The notes: generated by a model from the sequence alone, not told the origin. 64,000 bases of DNA from Pseudoglutamicibacter albus (GCF_031458175.1 NZ_JAVDXX010000001.1:1426001-1490000), one strand, 5' to 3'. Positions 29,044 through 38,647 are shown, counted from the stretch's first letter. Translations and numbers: made by a program.

Positions 29044-29182
29044 AAGTGCCTCTCCTCTGTACTCGATGGACTCAAGTTTGGTGCGGTTCTCTATTCGGTG
29101 CGGCGGCGAACGATGCGGTAGCGGGCCACTCGGTGGTCGCTGCGGTGCCGGGCCACCGGCGACCCGGCACCGGCCTCCAGAG

Positions 29183-29821
29183 TTAGTTGCGGTGCTCCAC
29201 GAGGTTGCGGCGTTCAAGACGCAACGTGACATCCGCAGCCTTCGCAAGCTGTTTGGAGTGAGTCACCACGATCACGCATTTATTTTGCTGATGCGCGGCA
29301 TCACGCAGAATCTCGATCACACCTTCCGCGGTTTCTTCATCCAGGTTACCTGTCGGCTCATCAGCGAGGATCACAGGTGCAGAGGAAACCAGCGCTCGTC
29401 CGATCGCGACACGCTGTTGCTGCCCACCGGACAAAGCCAACACGTTCCGCTGAGCTGCGGCCGCATCGACCCCAAGGCGGGTCAGGTCCTCGACCGTGGC
29501 TTTCGAGTTCACCAACCGCAGGTTCTCAATAGGGGTGAGGTAGTCAATCAAGTTGTAGTTCTGGAACACCAACGCGATCTGGTCGCGCCGGTGACGTGTG
29601 TAGCCTGTGGTGGCGATGTCTGTGCCGTTGAAACGCACAACACCGTCAGTGGGCGCATCGAGACCTGCGAGCAGGCTCAGCATCGTTGTCTTACCCGCGC
29701 CGGAAGAGCCGACGATCGCATAGAACGTGCCGAGATCGAAGTCATAGGTGACCTTGTTGAGCACCCGCTGGGCGGTGCTGCCGTACGTGTAACCGACGTG
29801 GTCTAGTTGCATGATGGACAT
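29183..29821 (-). CDS. ABC transporter ATP-binding protein (MacB/LolD-like)
   Basis: Cytoplasmic ATPase of 212 residues from the MacB/LolD class. Walker A is GSSGAGKTT near residue 38, the signature is [12 protein letters not shown], and Walker B is [15 protein letters not shown], where PTGNLD is characteristic of this class. It follows two FtsX-like permease genes with eight bases between, forming a three-gene export or mechanotransmission system. Substrate unknown: relatives export peptides or lipoproteins. Confidence 0.92.
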   Translation of the reverse strand: MSIMQLDHVGYTYGSTAQRVLNKVTYDFDLGTFYAIVGSSGAGKTTMLSLLAGLDAPTDGVVRFNGTDIATTGYTRHRRDQIALVFQNYNLIDYLTPIENLRLVNSKATVEDLTRLGVDAAAAQRNVLALSGGQQQRVAIGRALVSSAPVILADEPTGNLDEETAEGVIEILRDAAHQQNKCVIVVTHSKQLAKAADVTLRLERRNLVEHRN

Positions 29822-29829
29822 GATTTTTC

Positions 29830-31134
29830 CTAACTACGTTTTGAAAGAATGCGTTTGGGGCGTTGGGTGATGAGAGGCAGAACGCCTACCGAAACGCCGA
29901 TCAGCACGATGACGAAACCCCACGCAAGCGCGGCAACCGTGCCGCTTGCACTGGCTGTGAGGTGGATTGAGGCCAGCGCGTCATCCCCCGCCTGAGCGAT
30001 GATTGCCCGCCCGAGATAGCCGGACAGAACCGTCCCAGCTACGGTTGAGATGACTGCGGCGACGGCGGCGAAAATGCTTGCCTCAATCCCGAACTGTGAG
30101 AGCACATTGCCCTTCGATTTCCCGAGCGACAGCAAGATGCCTACCTCGTGGATGCGGCCCCGTGCCCAGAACGTACTCACGAGCGTGAGCACGCACGCAC
30201 CCGCGATGCTCAAGCCCAGCAACAGGACCGCCAATAGTTTGTCCACTCCGGCGATCGCCTGGAGAACCGGGGCGAACTGCGCAGAATTGTCCTCCAATGT
30301 AAGGTCTGGCGCGGCCTGATGAGCCGCTTTGAGAGCTTCCGGGAGTTCCTGGGCGTTATGGGTGAAATACCGGCCGGTGGTCAGCGGTGCTCCGAGCTTC
30401 CGTGCTGAGGCGAGGTCCACGAACACCTGGTTCTCTGAAGCACCCGCCGGCAGCCCGCTTGGGTTTTCTGTTTTCCCGTCAAAGATCCCCGCAACCTTCA
30501 CGGTGACTTTCGTTGTGCCTTGAGCGAGGGTGAGGGTGGATCCCGGCTTGAGATTGTTGAGCTGGGCGAACTCCCGGTGGATCAGCGCTTGCGATGTGCC
30601 CTCACCCACGTGCGTTCCCTCAACCAGCTGATACAGCTTGCCCTGAAACCCCGGGTTCAACTCCGAATCACTGACTCCAGTCGCAGTCACTGCGCTAGCG
30701 AATTCAGGGTCCAATTGGACCCCACGCCCACCAGCGACCGGTTTAGCACCCTCAAGTTGCGGCATCGTCACCGCTTCCACACTGTGCTTAGCGATCTGCG
30801 GCAAACCAGCCAAACGTTTGAGCACCGACTCATCGATACCGGCCTGCTGGGCAGGCGGTTGGGAAGGCGGCTGTGCAGGCGGCTGGCCAGTACCGTTACC
30901 AGTATCAGTGGCATTACCAGTATCAGGGTTAGTGCCGGGTACAGCGCCGGCGGTTGCAGTGAAGCCGGCGCCAACGTTGGTGCTGATCGCGTCCTTGACG
31001 TCCGCCATCGAGGACCGAACGCCGGACTGGGCGACGAGCGCGGTGAACACGACCGCCATGATGAGTGTCATGAGGATGCTGCGCCGCGGTTTGCGGATCA
31101 CGCTGCGGATCGCTCGGGGCCAAGGACTGCTCAT
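29830..31134 (-). CDS. FtsX-like ABC permease (MacB type)
   Basis: Permease of 434 residues. N-terminal helix (about 15-35), a large extracellular domain (about 40-290) with a Pro/Gln-rich low-complexity stretch (QPPAQPPSQPPAQQA), then three C-terminal helices making the FtsX domain. It differs from the next permease in sequence, so the transporter is probably a heterodimer. Its start overlaps the stop of the upstream permease by four bases. Confidence 0.88.
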   Translation of the reverse strand: MSSPWPRAIRSVIRKPRRSILMTLIMAVVFTALVAQSGVRSSMADVKDAISTNVGAGFTATAGAVPGTNPDTGNATDTGNGTGQPPAQPPSQPPAQQAGIDESVLKRLAGLPQIAKHSVEAVTMPQLEGAKPVAGGRGVQLDPEFASAVTATGVSDSELNPGFQGKLYQLVEGTHVGEGTSQALIHREFAQLNNLKPGSTLTLAQGTTKVTVKVAGIFDGKTENPSGLPAGASENQVFVDLASARKLGAPLTTGRYFTHNAQELPEALKAAHQAAPDLTLEDNSAQFAPVLQAIAGVDKLLAVLLLGLSIAGACVLTLVSTFWARGRIHEVGILLSLGKSKGNVLSQFGIEASIFAAVAAVISTVAGTVLSGYLGRAIIAQAGDDALASIHLTASASGTVAALAWGFVIVLIGVSVGVLPLITQRPKRILSKRS

Positions 31135-32498
31135 TTGGTGTCCACGAGGATCGCGCGTGGGCTTTTACGCAGCATCGGTAGCGAGGTAACCGCGACAACC
31201 ACCGCGACCACAGCCACACAGATGATCACCGCTTGGATCACCGAAGCCGTCGAGAGTCCCACCGCGAGGCTGTCGAGTGTTTGAACGGAGGCGGAGGATT
31301 CCATGTCCGCACCGAACTGACCAGCTTGAGCCATCTCTTGTTCAGCGGACTTATTGACGCTCGCGAGCGTCGTGTTCCCCATCCATTGAGCGAAACTGTT
31401 CGCCGCGAAATAGGCGACGATGAACGCTGGAATAGCGATCAGGATGAGCTCTGCGAAATACTGGGCGGTGATGTTGGCTTTATTGACGCCGATGGCGAGC
31501 AAGGTCCCGGTTTCTTTCTTGCGTTCGTTGAGCCATAGGAACAACACGAGCGCTACAACGGCGGCGGCGAAGATCGTCGCACCCACCGTCGTGTTGTTCA
31601 TGATGCTCGTGACACCGTCCACTGCCCCAGTGATACCAGCAAGGTATTGGGTGGAACGTGAAAGCTGGTAGTTGTTCCAGTCGATCCCCTGAGCTGCGGC
31701 GGCCTTGACGACGTCCTCGAAGTTGGCGTCCTTGGCCACAAAGAAGTTCGCGTCCTGATAAATCTCAGTCTGAGGTGTGAACTGATACAGCGTCCGCGTT
31801 GTATCCAAGTCAGTGAAAACCGTGTTGGCGTACAGTTCGCTACGCACCGCGACTGGACGGGTGTTCTTGCCGGATACGATGCCGACAACCTCAGTCTTCA
31901 CTTCTTTGGTGGATTGTTGCTGGTTATCTACGTCGTATTTGTTGCCCTTCAACGTGAGCGTGCTACCAAGTTTGAGGTTGTTCGCTTTCGCGAGATCTTC
32001 ATGGATCACGGACTTGTGTTTGTCTTCAGACGTCAAGTGCCTGCCCTCGACGAGCTTCAACGAACCACTACGGAACGCGTTAGCGATCTCAGATTCGTTG
32101 ACGCCCCACACGTTCACGGCATTACCGAACTGGGCTTCGCGCTGCTGGTCATAGTCAGCGTGGTCAGGCTTGAGAACCTTCGCACCCACAAGATCAGCAG
32201 TGACGTTCTGGCGGGCGACATGGGAGACCACACCATCCAAGCTCGCAAGCTTTTCAATATCGGCAGGCTTCACGTTGCCCGCCCCACGCGGGGTACCCAT
32301 GTTGTAGTGAGGGTTATTCTCCAACACGAAGCCACTACCGGTCTTCGCGTCAATCTCTTGTGCGACCTGGTCCGCGGAGCGGGTCACAGCGCCCGCGGAC
32401 ATCACCACGGTCCCCATCGCCGCGAGAACAGCAAGGATAATCACGGTCTTGACTGGTTTTCGGGCACAGTAGCGCCACGCTCTTCCTAGAAACGACAC
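31131..32498 (-). CDS. FtsX-like ABC permease (MacB type), first gene of the operon
   Basis: Permease of 455 residues, same topology: helix near residues 17-37, extracellular domain (about 45-300) and three C-terminal helices. The polar segment between them is typical of MacB-type periplasmic domains. It is the first gene of the permease-permease-ATPase operon. The 211 bases upstream should hold the promoter. Likely role: export of, or mechanical work on, an envelope substrate. Confidence 0.88.
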   Translation of the reverse strand: MSFLGRAWRYCARKPVKTVIILAVLAAMGTVVMSAGAVTRSADQVAQEIDAKTGSGFVLENNPHYNMGTPRGAGNVKPADIEKLASLDGVVSHVARQNVTADLVGAKVLKPDHADYDQQREAQFGNAVNVWGVNESEIANAFRSGSLKLVEGRHLTSEDKHKSVIHEDLAKANNLKLGSTLTLKGNKYDVDNQQQSTKEVKTEVVGIVSGKNTRPVAVRSELYANTVFTDLDTTRTLYQFTPQTEIYQDANFFVAKDANFEDVVKAAAAQGIDWNNYQLSRSTQYLAGITGAVDGVTSIMNNTTVGATIFAAAVVALVLFLWLNERKKETGTLLAIGVNKANITAQYFAELILIAIPAFIVAYFAANSFAQWMGNTTLASVNKSAEQEMAQAGQFGADMESSASVQTLDSLAVGLSTASVIQAVIICVAVVAVVVAVTSLPMLRKSPRAILVDTK

Positions 32499-32709
32499 AG
32501 TTTCCCTTTCAAGGTGAAAATGGTTGGCGCGTCCATGGCGCTGATCGCAAGACTAACCGCGAGGCTACCCACAGTGGGATGCATAGTGGTGAGCGAAATC
32601 TGGTTCGCAGAATGCAGCGCGCCGATAAGGTCCGAAAGAAACTTATAATTCGATTCTGAAACGAGTCTGAAGGTCCTCTGCACCCAAGCTGAGGGAACGC
32701 GAGGAAGTT

Positions 32710-33216
32710 TCAGTGAGCCCCGGCGAGCGCCCGATATTCCCGGGTTACTGGTTTCCAGAAGCCCGCCCGGTGCGCTAGCAGTTCTTTGAAATGCCGCGGG
32801 GTCACCTCATCCAGTGCCGCAACATATTCGGGCACGGTTTCGCGCGGCAGCCGCAGGCCCATCGTGAGGTGTGGGATCCAGTCCGTGCGGTGATCCTCCG
32901 GGTTAAGCACGCTGATCTCGCGGACTGCTTGCCGCATCGGCTCCCCCGTTTCCAAAAGCCATGCGACCGTCTGTTTGCGGCGCGTACCGAATATCACGGT
33001 GCCGACTCGTTGAAACTCCGCGGGGATCACGGCTGGTAAAACCTCGGCGGCGCGTTCCACGGCTGCCGGCGCCATATCGTGTGAAAAAGAGATAGTGATG
33101 TGTGGGGTCTGGTTTTGGCGCGGGAAACCGCGGGCTTCGAGGGCATCGAAAATCTCGCGCACCTGCCGCTCCTGCTCAGGCGGTAAATACAACAGAATGT
33201 TCTGCGGTGACGCCAC
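32710..33216 (-). CDS. 2H phosphoesterase (2'-5' RNA ligase family)
   Basis: Small 2H-superfamily protein, 168 residues. Both catalytic HxT/Sx motifs are present: HITIS near residue 39 and HLTMG near residue 113. Family members act on 2',3'-cyclic phosphates or 2'-5' linkages in RNA or nucleotides; the substrate is unknown. I start at a GTG (33216) preceded by GAGGGG six bases upstream; an ATG six codons earlier lacks a ribosome-binding site. Confidence 0.85.
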   Translation of the reverse strand: MASPQNILLYLPPEQERQVREIFDALEARGFPRQNQTPHITISFSHDMAPAAVERAAEVLPAVIPAEFQRVGTVIFGTRRKQTVAWLLETGEPMRQAVREISVLNPEDHRTDWIPHLTMGLRLPRETVPEYVAALDEVTPRHFKELLAHRAGFWKPVTREYRALAGAH

Positions 33217-33318
33217 GAAAAACCCCTCACGCATGCATTTTTGAGAAACTAGCTAATGTTGAGGATCTAGCAACTGTTGACGCCGAGCAACTGTTGGTGC
33301 TTACCCGCCGGCGCCGAT

Positions 33319-33717
33319 CTAGCCGCGCAACACGCGTCGGTTGCGCATCACCATCGCGGTCCCTTTGAAGAAACCAAGCCGCTCATAGTAGCCAATCAGG
33401 TGATCGTCGCAGGCCAGATCGATCGAATACATGCCCTCGAGGCTGGCTACGATGCGGCGCACCAGCTCCTGCCCGATCCCCTGATTCTGATACTCCGGCA
33501 GCACCTCAAGCCACGGGATGAACGCGGTGAGAACACCGTCGCTAATCGCGTTGATGTAACCGACCACGCGCTCGCCATCGAGCGCCCACACGCGTCGGAA
33601 CGAGCCATCCATGACATCCACGAGCTGTTGAGCACTCGGCGGGGTGGGCCAGCCGACGAAGAACCCCTCAAGCTGCTCGGCTTGAACCGCGCCTGGCTCA
33701 TCACGATACGTAATCAT
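33319..33717 (-). CDS. GNAT-family N-acetyltransferase
   Basis: GNAT acetyltransferase, 132 residues. The acetyl-CoA loop is LPEYQNQGIGQELVRRIV, fitting the Q/RxxGxG/A motif A, and the C-terminal part has YYERLGFFKG as motif B. The length is minimal for the fold. It stands alone between small genes of the same strand. The acceptor is unknown. Confidence 0.88.
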   Translation of the reverse strand: MITYRDEPGAVQAEQLEGFFVGWPTPPSAQQLVDVMDGSFRRVWALDGERVVGYINAISDGVLTAFIPWLEVLPEYQNQGIGQELVRRIVASLEGMYSIDLACDDHLIGYYERLGFFKGTAMVMRNRRVLRG

Positions 33718-33753
33718 GCGGTCGCTCTGCCTTCCTCATGCGTTGCGGTTTCC

Positions 33754-34122
33754 CTACGCATGCTCTTGCAACCAGGCCGCCAGAACCGGGACGTGAGAAT
33801 GCTCAACATCCTTAGCCGCCGTCAGTAACGTCACGTGAGCGCTATGTGACAGTTCCTCCGCGAGTTCAGCGGCCGCATCGTTCTCATCAAGTTCGGCACT
33901 GTAGCGGCTCTTGAACTCATCCCAACGCTCTTCCGGCGCCTCATGAAACCAGGTGCGTAAGGCACTGCTCGGGGCCGCGTCCTTAGCCCATACGTCATAG
34001 TCGAGGGCCTCCTTCTTGATCCCGCGAGGCCACAGTCTGTCAGTCAAAACGCGGGTACCCTTAGTCGGCTCTGACTCCTCATAGACACGACGAAACGTCC
34101 ACTTAGCACTCAGCGAGCTCAT
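33754..34122 (-). CDS. DUF488 family protein
   Basis: Protein of 122 residues from the DUF488 family. The hallmark is RVLTDRLWPRG near residue 20, followed by WAKDAAPSSALRTWF and the C-terminal VTLLTAAKDVEHSHVPVL. The fold is small and cytoplasmic; its activity is unknown, although family members have been discussed as nucleic-acid or uptake-related. I chose the ATG at 34122 (AAGGTG site just upstream); the longer frame adds 26 residues. Confidence 0.88.
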   Translation of the reverse strand: MSSLSAKWTFRRVYEESEPTKGTRVLTDRLWPRGIKKEALDYDVWAKDAAPSSALRTWFHEAPEERWDEFKSRYSAELDENDAAAELAEELSHSAHVTLLTAAKDVEHSHVPVLAAWLQEHA

Positions 34123-34341
34123 GATCACCTTCCCGCAGTGTTTTGACGCCGGAGCAGTTTTGTTGACGCCGGCACAGTCTTGTATCGGCACAGGCTTCAA
34201 CCAGCGCTATGCCGGCCACTATCTACCTTAGTAGCCGTCCCCCACGTCAGGGGGTGGCGCGGCACAGCATAGGATCGAACCAGCTACACCCCACGCGAGG
34301 AAAACCTCCGAGCAAGGAGGGCACATGAGCAAGGAGGCCAC

Positions 34342-34993
34342 ATGGCGCTGAACATCGCTTTGATCGGATACGGCGGGATCGCCTCCCGTGTTGCCCCCGC
34401 GGTCCGGGACATGGACGACGTCCAGCTCGTGGGCGCGATCGTGCGCACGCCAGGGCCAGCAGCCGACGACGGTGTGGCCGAGCTCAGCCTGGACGAGGCA
34501 CTCGCCGACGATGCACTCGCGGACGATGTACTGGCTGAGGGCGCGTCGCCGGAAGGGCTTTCCGGGCGGCCCGTGGACTTGTTCGTTGAGGCCGCCGGGG
34601 TTCCTGCCGTGGCTGAGTACGGTCCGCACATCGTCGGGGCAGGTAAAGACCTACTGATAACCAGCGTTGGGGCGCTCGCCGACCCGCGGCTACGGCGTGC
34701 CCTACGAGGGTGACGTAGCCGGGGCTATCGACAAGTTCCCAGCCAACCTCAACGTGGCTGTCGCGCTCGCGCACACAACGGGGATGTGGGATGAGACAGT
34801 CGTGAAACTCATCGCCGACCCAGCCACACACCAAACCAAACACACCATCACAGCTAGCGGCGCATCGGGCTCCTACCGGTTCGAGATCACCAACAATCCC
34901 CTACCGGATTCCCCGGCAACCAGCGGGATCGTCGTGAACTCGGTGATCACCGGGATCCGGACCATCGCAGGCACGTCCGGAGTCACCGTCTAG
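34342..34993 (+). pseudogene. nadX: aspartate dehydrogenase remnant
   Basis: The first piece is an N-terminal Rossmann half (ALNIALIGYGGIASRVAPAV, then VDLFVEAAGVPAVAEYGPHI, ending LADPRLRRALRG at 34713). The second, in another frame, is the C-terminal half (VPYEGDVAGAIDKFPANLNV and later VADPATHQ-like sequence, ending at 34993). This is the layout of aspartate dehydrogenase (DUF108), which makes iminoaspartate for NAD synthesis. The central segment of about 80-95 residues, with the catalytic region after the G-A-x-G-G-L motif, is missing and the frame changes near 34700. A low-complexity EALADDALADDVLAEG stretch lies in the first half. Not functional. Confidence 0.8.
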
Positions 34994-35018
34994 ACCGTAC
35001 CGCCTGCGCCGGGACCGG

Positions 35019-36980
35019 CTATGCAGCGCCGACCTCGTGGCTGTCAGCCCGTGACGAGTGAGTGTGCCCCGTGTGAACGTTCCCCGCATGAATGTGGATG
35101 TGCGGCTGGCGTGATGCCCGCAGGCCGTTGAGGATCACGAGGACCTCGGTGAGTTCGTGCGCGAGCACCACGGCGGCGAGGCTCATGACCCCGAAGAACG
35201 AAAGCGGCAGCAACAGCACGATCAGCGCGAGCGATACCGCGAGGTTCTGGTTCATGATGCGCCGGCCGCGGCGTGCGTGAGCGAAGGCCCGCGGAAGCAG
35301 GCGAATGTCCGTGCCGGTGAAGGCGATGTCAGCGGACTCGATCGCGACATCGGCTCCACCCACGCCCATTGCAATACCGATGTCAGCCACGGCGAGCGCT
35401 GGCGCGTCGTTGATGCCGTCGCCGATCATCGCGACGTGGTTGAGCGCTTGGACCGCGGCGACTTTGTCTTCGGGGCGCAGCTCGGCGCGGACATCCGTGA
35501 TGTCGGCTTGGGCCGCGATCGCGTTCGCGGTGCGTGCGTTGTCGCCGGTCAGCATCGTGATCCCGATGCCCTGTTTCTTCAACGCAGCCACCGCATCGGC
35601 CGCTCCTTCGCGGAGCTCATCGCGCACACCGATCACCGCGGTTGGTTCGTCGTTGACGTGCAGAACCACGGTGGTCATGCCGTTTTCTTCAAGCTCGGTG
35701 GTGTCTGCGCTGAGCGGGCCGGGGCTGAGCCATCGTGGGCTTCCGATCGCGATGCGGTCGCCGTCGACCCAGCCTTCGATGCCGTGGCCGGCCTGTTCCG
35801 TGACGTCGGTTGCGGTGGGGACCACGGGTGCGGCGGTGGTGATCGCGGCGGCGATCGGGTGGGAGCTGTGTTGTTCGAGGGCGGCGGCCCATTCCAGGGC
35901 GACGTCCATGCTGACGTTCGGGACGGAGCGGACGGCGGCGACCTGTGGTTTGCCGCGGGTGAGGGTCCCGGTCTTGTCGATCGCGATGTGGCGGATGGTT
36001 CCGAACCGTTCGAATGCGGCACCGGATTTGATGATCACGCCGTATTTGCTGGCTCCGCCGACTGCGGCGATCACGGTGAGTGGGACGGCGATGGCGAGTG
36101 CACATGGGGACGCTGCCACGAGCACGGTGAGGGCGCGGGTGATCCACAGTTCTGGGTCGCCCACCAGCGAACCGATCACCGCGATGAGTGCCGCTAGGAC
36201 GAGGACGCCCGGCACGAGCGGTGTAGCGATGCGGTCAGCGATGCGCGCACGTTCCCCGCGTTCGTTTTGCGCTCCTTGCACGAGCGAGACGATGGTCGTG
36301 AGCGAGTTATCGGTTCCTGGCGCGGTGGCCTGGATTTCCAGTGGCGTTGTGGTTGCGATGGAGCCGGCGCTGATGTGTTCGCCTTGTTCTATGGTGAACG
36401 GCATGGATTCGCCGGTGATGGCGCTGGTGTCGATGTCGGTGCGGCTGGTGATCAGGGTGCCGTCGGTGGGGACGCGTTCGCCTGGGCGGATGAGGATGTG
36501 GTCCCCTACCGTGAGTTCGGAGGTGGGGATGGTGATGGTGGTGTCGCCGCGGCGGATGGTCGCTTGGTCTGGTGTGAGGTCGAGGAGGGCGCGTAGGCTA
36601 CCTTGCGCTTTGGCCATCGCTTTTTCTTCGAGGGCTTCAGCGATGGAGAACAGGAACGCGAGTGCTGCGGCTTCCCCGACGTAGCCGAGGATGACGGCGC
36701 CGACGGCGCTGATGGTCATGAGGAGTGCGACACCGATTTTGCCTTTGGTGAGGCGCTTGAGGGCATCAGGTACGAAGGTTGCCGCGCCGATGATGAGGCT
36801 GGCCCAGTAGAGGACCTGTTCGGCCGTTTCGTAGCCGAGTAGGCCGGTGATGAACCCGGCGACGAGGAGCAGGCCCGAGGTGAGTGGCACGAGGATTTCG
36901 ATGTCCCGCCACCACGGGACTGTTTTGACGTCGATGCCTTCCATGACGATGTCGCCGCCGCAACCGCACGCTGAGCTCAT
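35019..36980 (-). CDS. P1B-type heavy-metal ATPase (CadA/CtpG-like)
   Basis: Heavy-metal exporting ATPase, 653 residues, eight helices, no separate HMA domain but a Cys-rich start (MSSACGCGGD). Seen in order: TGES (AITGESMPF), the transmembrane metal motif SPC (ASPCALAIAV), phosphorylation site DKTGTLTRG, HP motif SSHPIAAAI, and GDGINDAPAL. The SPC variant and the N-terminal Cys point to Cd2+, Zn2+, Pb2+ or Co2+. It is strongly similar to the ATPase at 53342-55234, including the N-terminal WW-D helix start. No ArsR-type regulator lies next to it. The C-terminus has a His-rich tail (QPHIHIHAGNVHTGHTH). Confidence 0.92.
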   Translation of the reverse strand: MSSACGCGGDIVMEGIDVKTVPWWRDIEILVPLTSGLLLVAGFITGLLGYETAEQVLYWASLIIGAATFVPDALKRLTKGKIGVALLMTISAVGAVILGYVGEAAALAFLFSIAEALEEKAMAKAQGSLRALLDLTPDQATIRRGDTTITIPTSELTVGDHILIRPGERVPTDGTLITSRTDIDTSAITGESMPFTIEQGEHISAGSIATTTPLEIQATAPGTDNSLTTIVSLVQGAQNERGERARIADRIATPLVPGVLVLAALIAVIGSLVGDPELWITRALTVLVAASPCALAIAVPLTVIAAVGGASKYGVIIKSGAAFERFGTIRHIAIDKTGTLTRGKPQVAAVRSVPNVSMDVALEWAAALEQHSSHPIAAAITTAAPVVPTATDVTEQAGHGIEGWVDGDRIAIGSPRWLSPGPLSADTTELEENGMTTVVLHVNDEPTAVIGVRDELREGAADAVAALKKQGIGITMLTGDNARTANAIAAQADITDVRAELRPEDKVAAVQALNHVAMIGDGINDAPALAVADIGIAMGVGGADVAIESADIAFTGTDIRLLPRAFAHARRGRRIMNQNLAVSLALIVLLLPLSFFGVMSLAAVVLAHELTEVLVILNGLRASRQPHIHIHAGNVHTGHTHSSRADSHEVGAA

Positions 36981-37155
36981 ATGACCCTTCTCCTTGTCGA
37001 GACCGGCTGATGAAACCGAACGGGGATCTGGTTCATGAATGGCCGGTTAACCTGTTTCCAGGCTAGCCCCGCAGAGGCGGGAAACGGGCATTTTTACGTG
37101 ATGCGGGCCACAGTGTAAGAAACATGTGTAACTTACTTTTTCGGGCGCTTGGTAG

Positions 37156-37178
37156 CTGAAAATGACAGTGATTTTCAG
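37156..37178. terminator. hairpin downstream of TA genes
   Basis: Perfect 8-bp arms (CTGAAAAT and ATTTTCAG) with a seven-base loop, 52 bases past the toxin stop. A GTTTTTGG run lies just after it on the plus strand. Could act as a terminator; the evidence is position and stem only. Confidence 0.35.
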
Positions 37179-37229
37179 GAGGGTTTTTGGGGGTGCGGTG
37201 CTGGAGTTTTGGTGCCTAGTGGGGCTTGC

Positions 37230-37496
37230 TTATTCGTAGTGAGTCCACATCCGCAAAACGTGGACGGTGCGAGCCTCGGCATTGACCTCATAAACGAGGC
37301 GATGCTGAATATTGATCCGCCGCGAATAGCAACCGGCTAAGTCGCCGATAAGTTTTTCGAAACGGGGTGGACTGGCGAATGGGTCTTCGGAGAGCAAGTC
37401 CAACAACATTCGCGCTTTAGGCTTTAGCCCCGACGACGCTAATTTCTTTGCGTCTTTCTGAGCCTGCTTCGAGTAAACCAAGCGCCAGTTGGTCAC
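37230..37496 (-). CDS. yoeB: YoeB-family toxin (RelE superfamily)
   Basis: mRNA interferase of the YoeB/Txe family, 88 residues. Expected catalytic residues are present: Glu47, Arg66, and His86-Tyr87 near the end (MWTHYE). It cleaves mRNA at the ribosome when free of its antitoxin. The start overlaps the antitoxin stop by four bases, with the antitoxin first, as in other yefM-yoeB operons. Confidence 0.9.
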   Translation of the reverse strand: MTNWRLVYSKQAQKDAKKLASSGLKPKARMLLDLLSEDPFASPPRFEKLIGDLAGCYSRRINIQHRLVYEVNAEARTVHVLRMWTHYE

Positions 37497-37735
37497 CAGT
37501 CAAGCTCCTCAGAGCCCGACGCGATCCCTTCCTCCCGGGCAGCAAGGATGGACTCAGTCATTCCTGGGATCGAGGCCAGAAACAGTGTTTCCTGAATCGC
37601 ACGCCAGTCTTCTTCGCCCACTAGGACTGCATTGCCGCGTTGCCCTGTTATGGTCACCGGCTCAGACTCGTCATTCACTTGATCGATTAAACGGTACAGA
37701 TTATTGCGTGCCGATGTTGCGTTTACAGCAGTCAT
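37493..37735 (-). CDS. yefM: YefM/Phd-family antitoxin
   Basis: Antitoxin of 80 residues with the Phd/YefM N-terminal dimerisation and DNA-binding domain (TAVNATSARNNLYRLIDQV, then NAVLVGEEDW) and an acidic toxin-neutralising C-terminus (EEGIASGSEELDW). It should bind a palindrome 23-43 bases upstream (37758-37777), repressing the operon with the toxin as co-repressor. Confidence 0.9.
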   Translation of the reverse strand: MTAVNATSARNNLYRLIDQVNDESEPVTITGQRGNAVLVGEEDWRAIQETLFLASIPGMTESILAAREEGIASGSEELDW

Positions 37736-38101
37736 TCGTCGATCACCTCAAGACCAACCGTACGCCTTTACGTACGGGAAGGCAATAGGCGCTTCTTGCA
37801 GGCAACACTGTCAACTCAGCACATCACTGCCACATCAGCACATCAGGTCCACTAGCCTTCCGCGATGCAGGGCGCGAGATCATTTTCTTTGACCGATATC
37901 AAGCGGCTAGGAAAATGAGACTGGACGCCGCACTCACAATACTGATGAGCGCGTTGAGCACTGGATAAGACACCATAAACCCTGCCGCAAATTCAGCCCA
38001 GCCGGGTGCGGAGCAGATGTGAGCGAGAGATTTCCTGCCTTCCGAACGTCTGCGTGGACGCGTTCATCAGGCTGTTGCCAACAGGTGCCGGCGCGCTTGA
38101 C
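37736..38101. other. intergenic region with TA operator
   Basis: The stretch separates the antitoxin gene and an unrelated membrane protein gene, both on the minus strand. It holds the operator at 37758-37777. I see no gene in the remainder. Confidence 0.5.
37758..37777. promoter_or_regulatory. probable YefM operator
   Basis: Perfect inverted repeat CCGTACG - six bases - CGTACGG directly upstream of the antitoxin start. YefM operators are palindromes with GTAC cores, so this is the likely autoregulatory site. Confidence 0.6.
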
Positions 38102-38647
38102 TCACCCCTGGAGCGAGGTGTTCTTCTCCTCCAGTTTCGTGCCGCCGCTGAGGCACCACTCCTTCCCAGCCGAATCTACGAACGCAACTTCTGTAATCAT
38201 CTTCCGACCTTTGCCCTTAACAAGGAAGTCTGGGGCCTCATTCGACCGGTCAAGATCAATGAGGGCTCCCCAGTGGTACTTGGGGTGGCTTGGCACGACG
38301 AACCTACCGGGAGGAAGCGCTCCTAGCTCAAGAGGCCGGTTCTGGACACTGCCGTCCAATCGCTGGCTATAGACCTTGACATCGTAAATTGGCTTGGTCG
38401 AGCCGTTGTACAGGAAGATGGCCCAACTCTCTTCATTCTCGCGTTGAGACAGCCTCGCCCCGAGCGCGAAGACAAGTTCTGCCTGCTCGCGTTCAATTGC
38501 TTTCTTCCTATCTTCATCACGTTTTTGCTCAACCGCCAGCAACCGCGAGCTCACACGCCACGCGACAAACGCAGCAATCACGGCCAAGATGCCCCCGATT
38601 GATCCGACCCACTCAGCAAGCGACCCTATGTTCAATGCTTTCACCAC
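38102..38647 (-). CDS. hypothetical membrane protein
   Basis: Protein of 181 residues with one N-terminal helix (about 10-32, WVGSIGGILAVIAAFVAWRV), then a charged, probably coiled-coil stretch (about 35-60: VEQKRDEDRKKAIEREQAEL), then a soluble beta-rich part containing FLYNGSTKPIYDVKVY. This layout (single helix, coiled coil, cytoplasmic domain) is common in accessory-region hypothetical proteins. I do not recognise a family. It lies alone between a TA pair and an IS remnant, so it may have come with mobile DNA. GTG start; an adjacent in-frame GTG is equally possible. Confidence 0.65.
   Translation of the reverse strand: MVKALNIGSLAEWVGSIGGILAVIAAFVAWRVSSRLLAVEQKRDEDRKKAIEREQAELVFALGARLSQRENEESWAIFLYNGSTKPIYDVKVYSQRLDGSVQNRPLELGALPPGRFVVPSHPKYHWGALIDLDRSNEAPDFLVKGKGRKMITEVAFVDSAGKEWCLSGGTKLEEKNTSLQG

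Noticed and set aside
35019-36980. Possibility that the ATPases at 35019 and 53342 are flanking copies of one duplication
   Set aside because: They differ throughout in base use and sequence, lie on opposite strands and only one has cmtR; separate acquisition is simpler.
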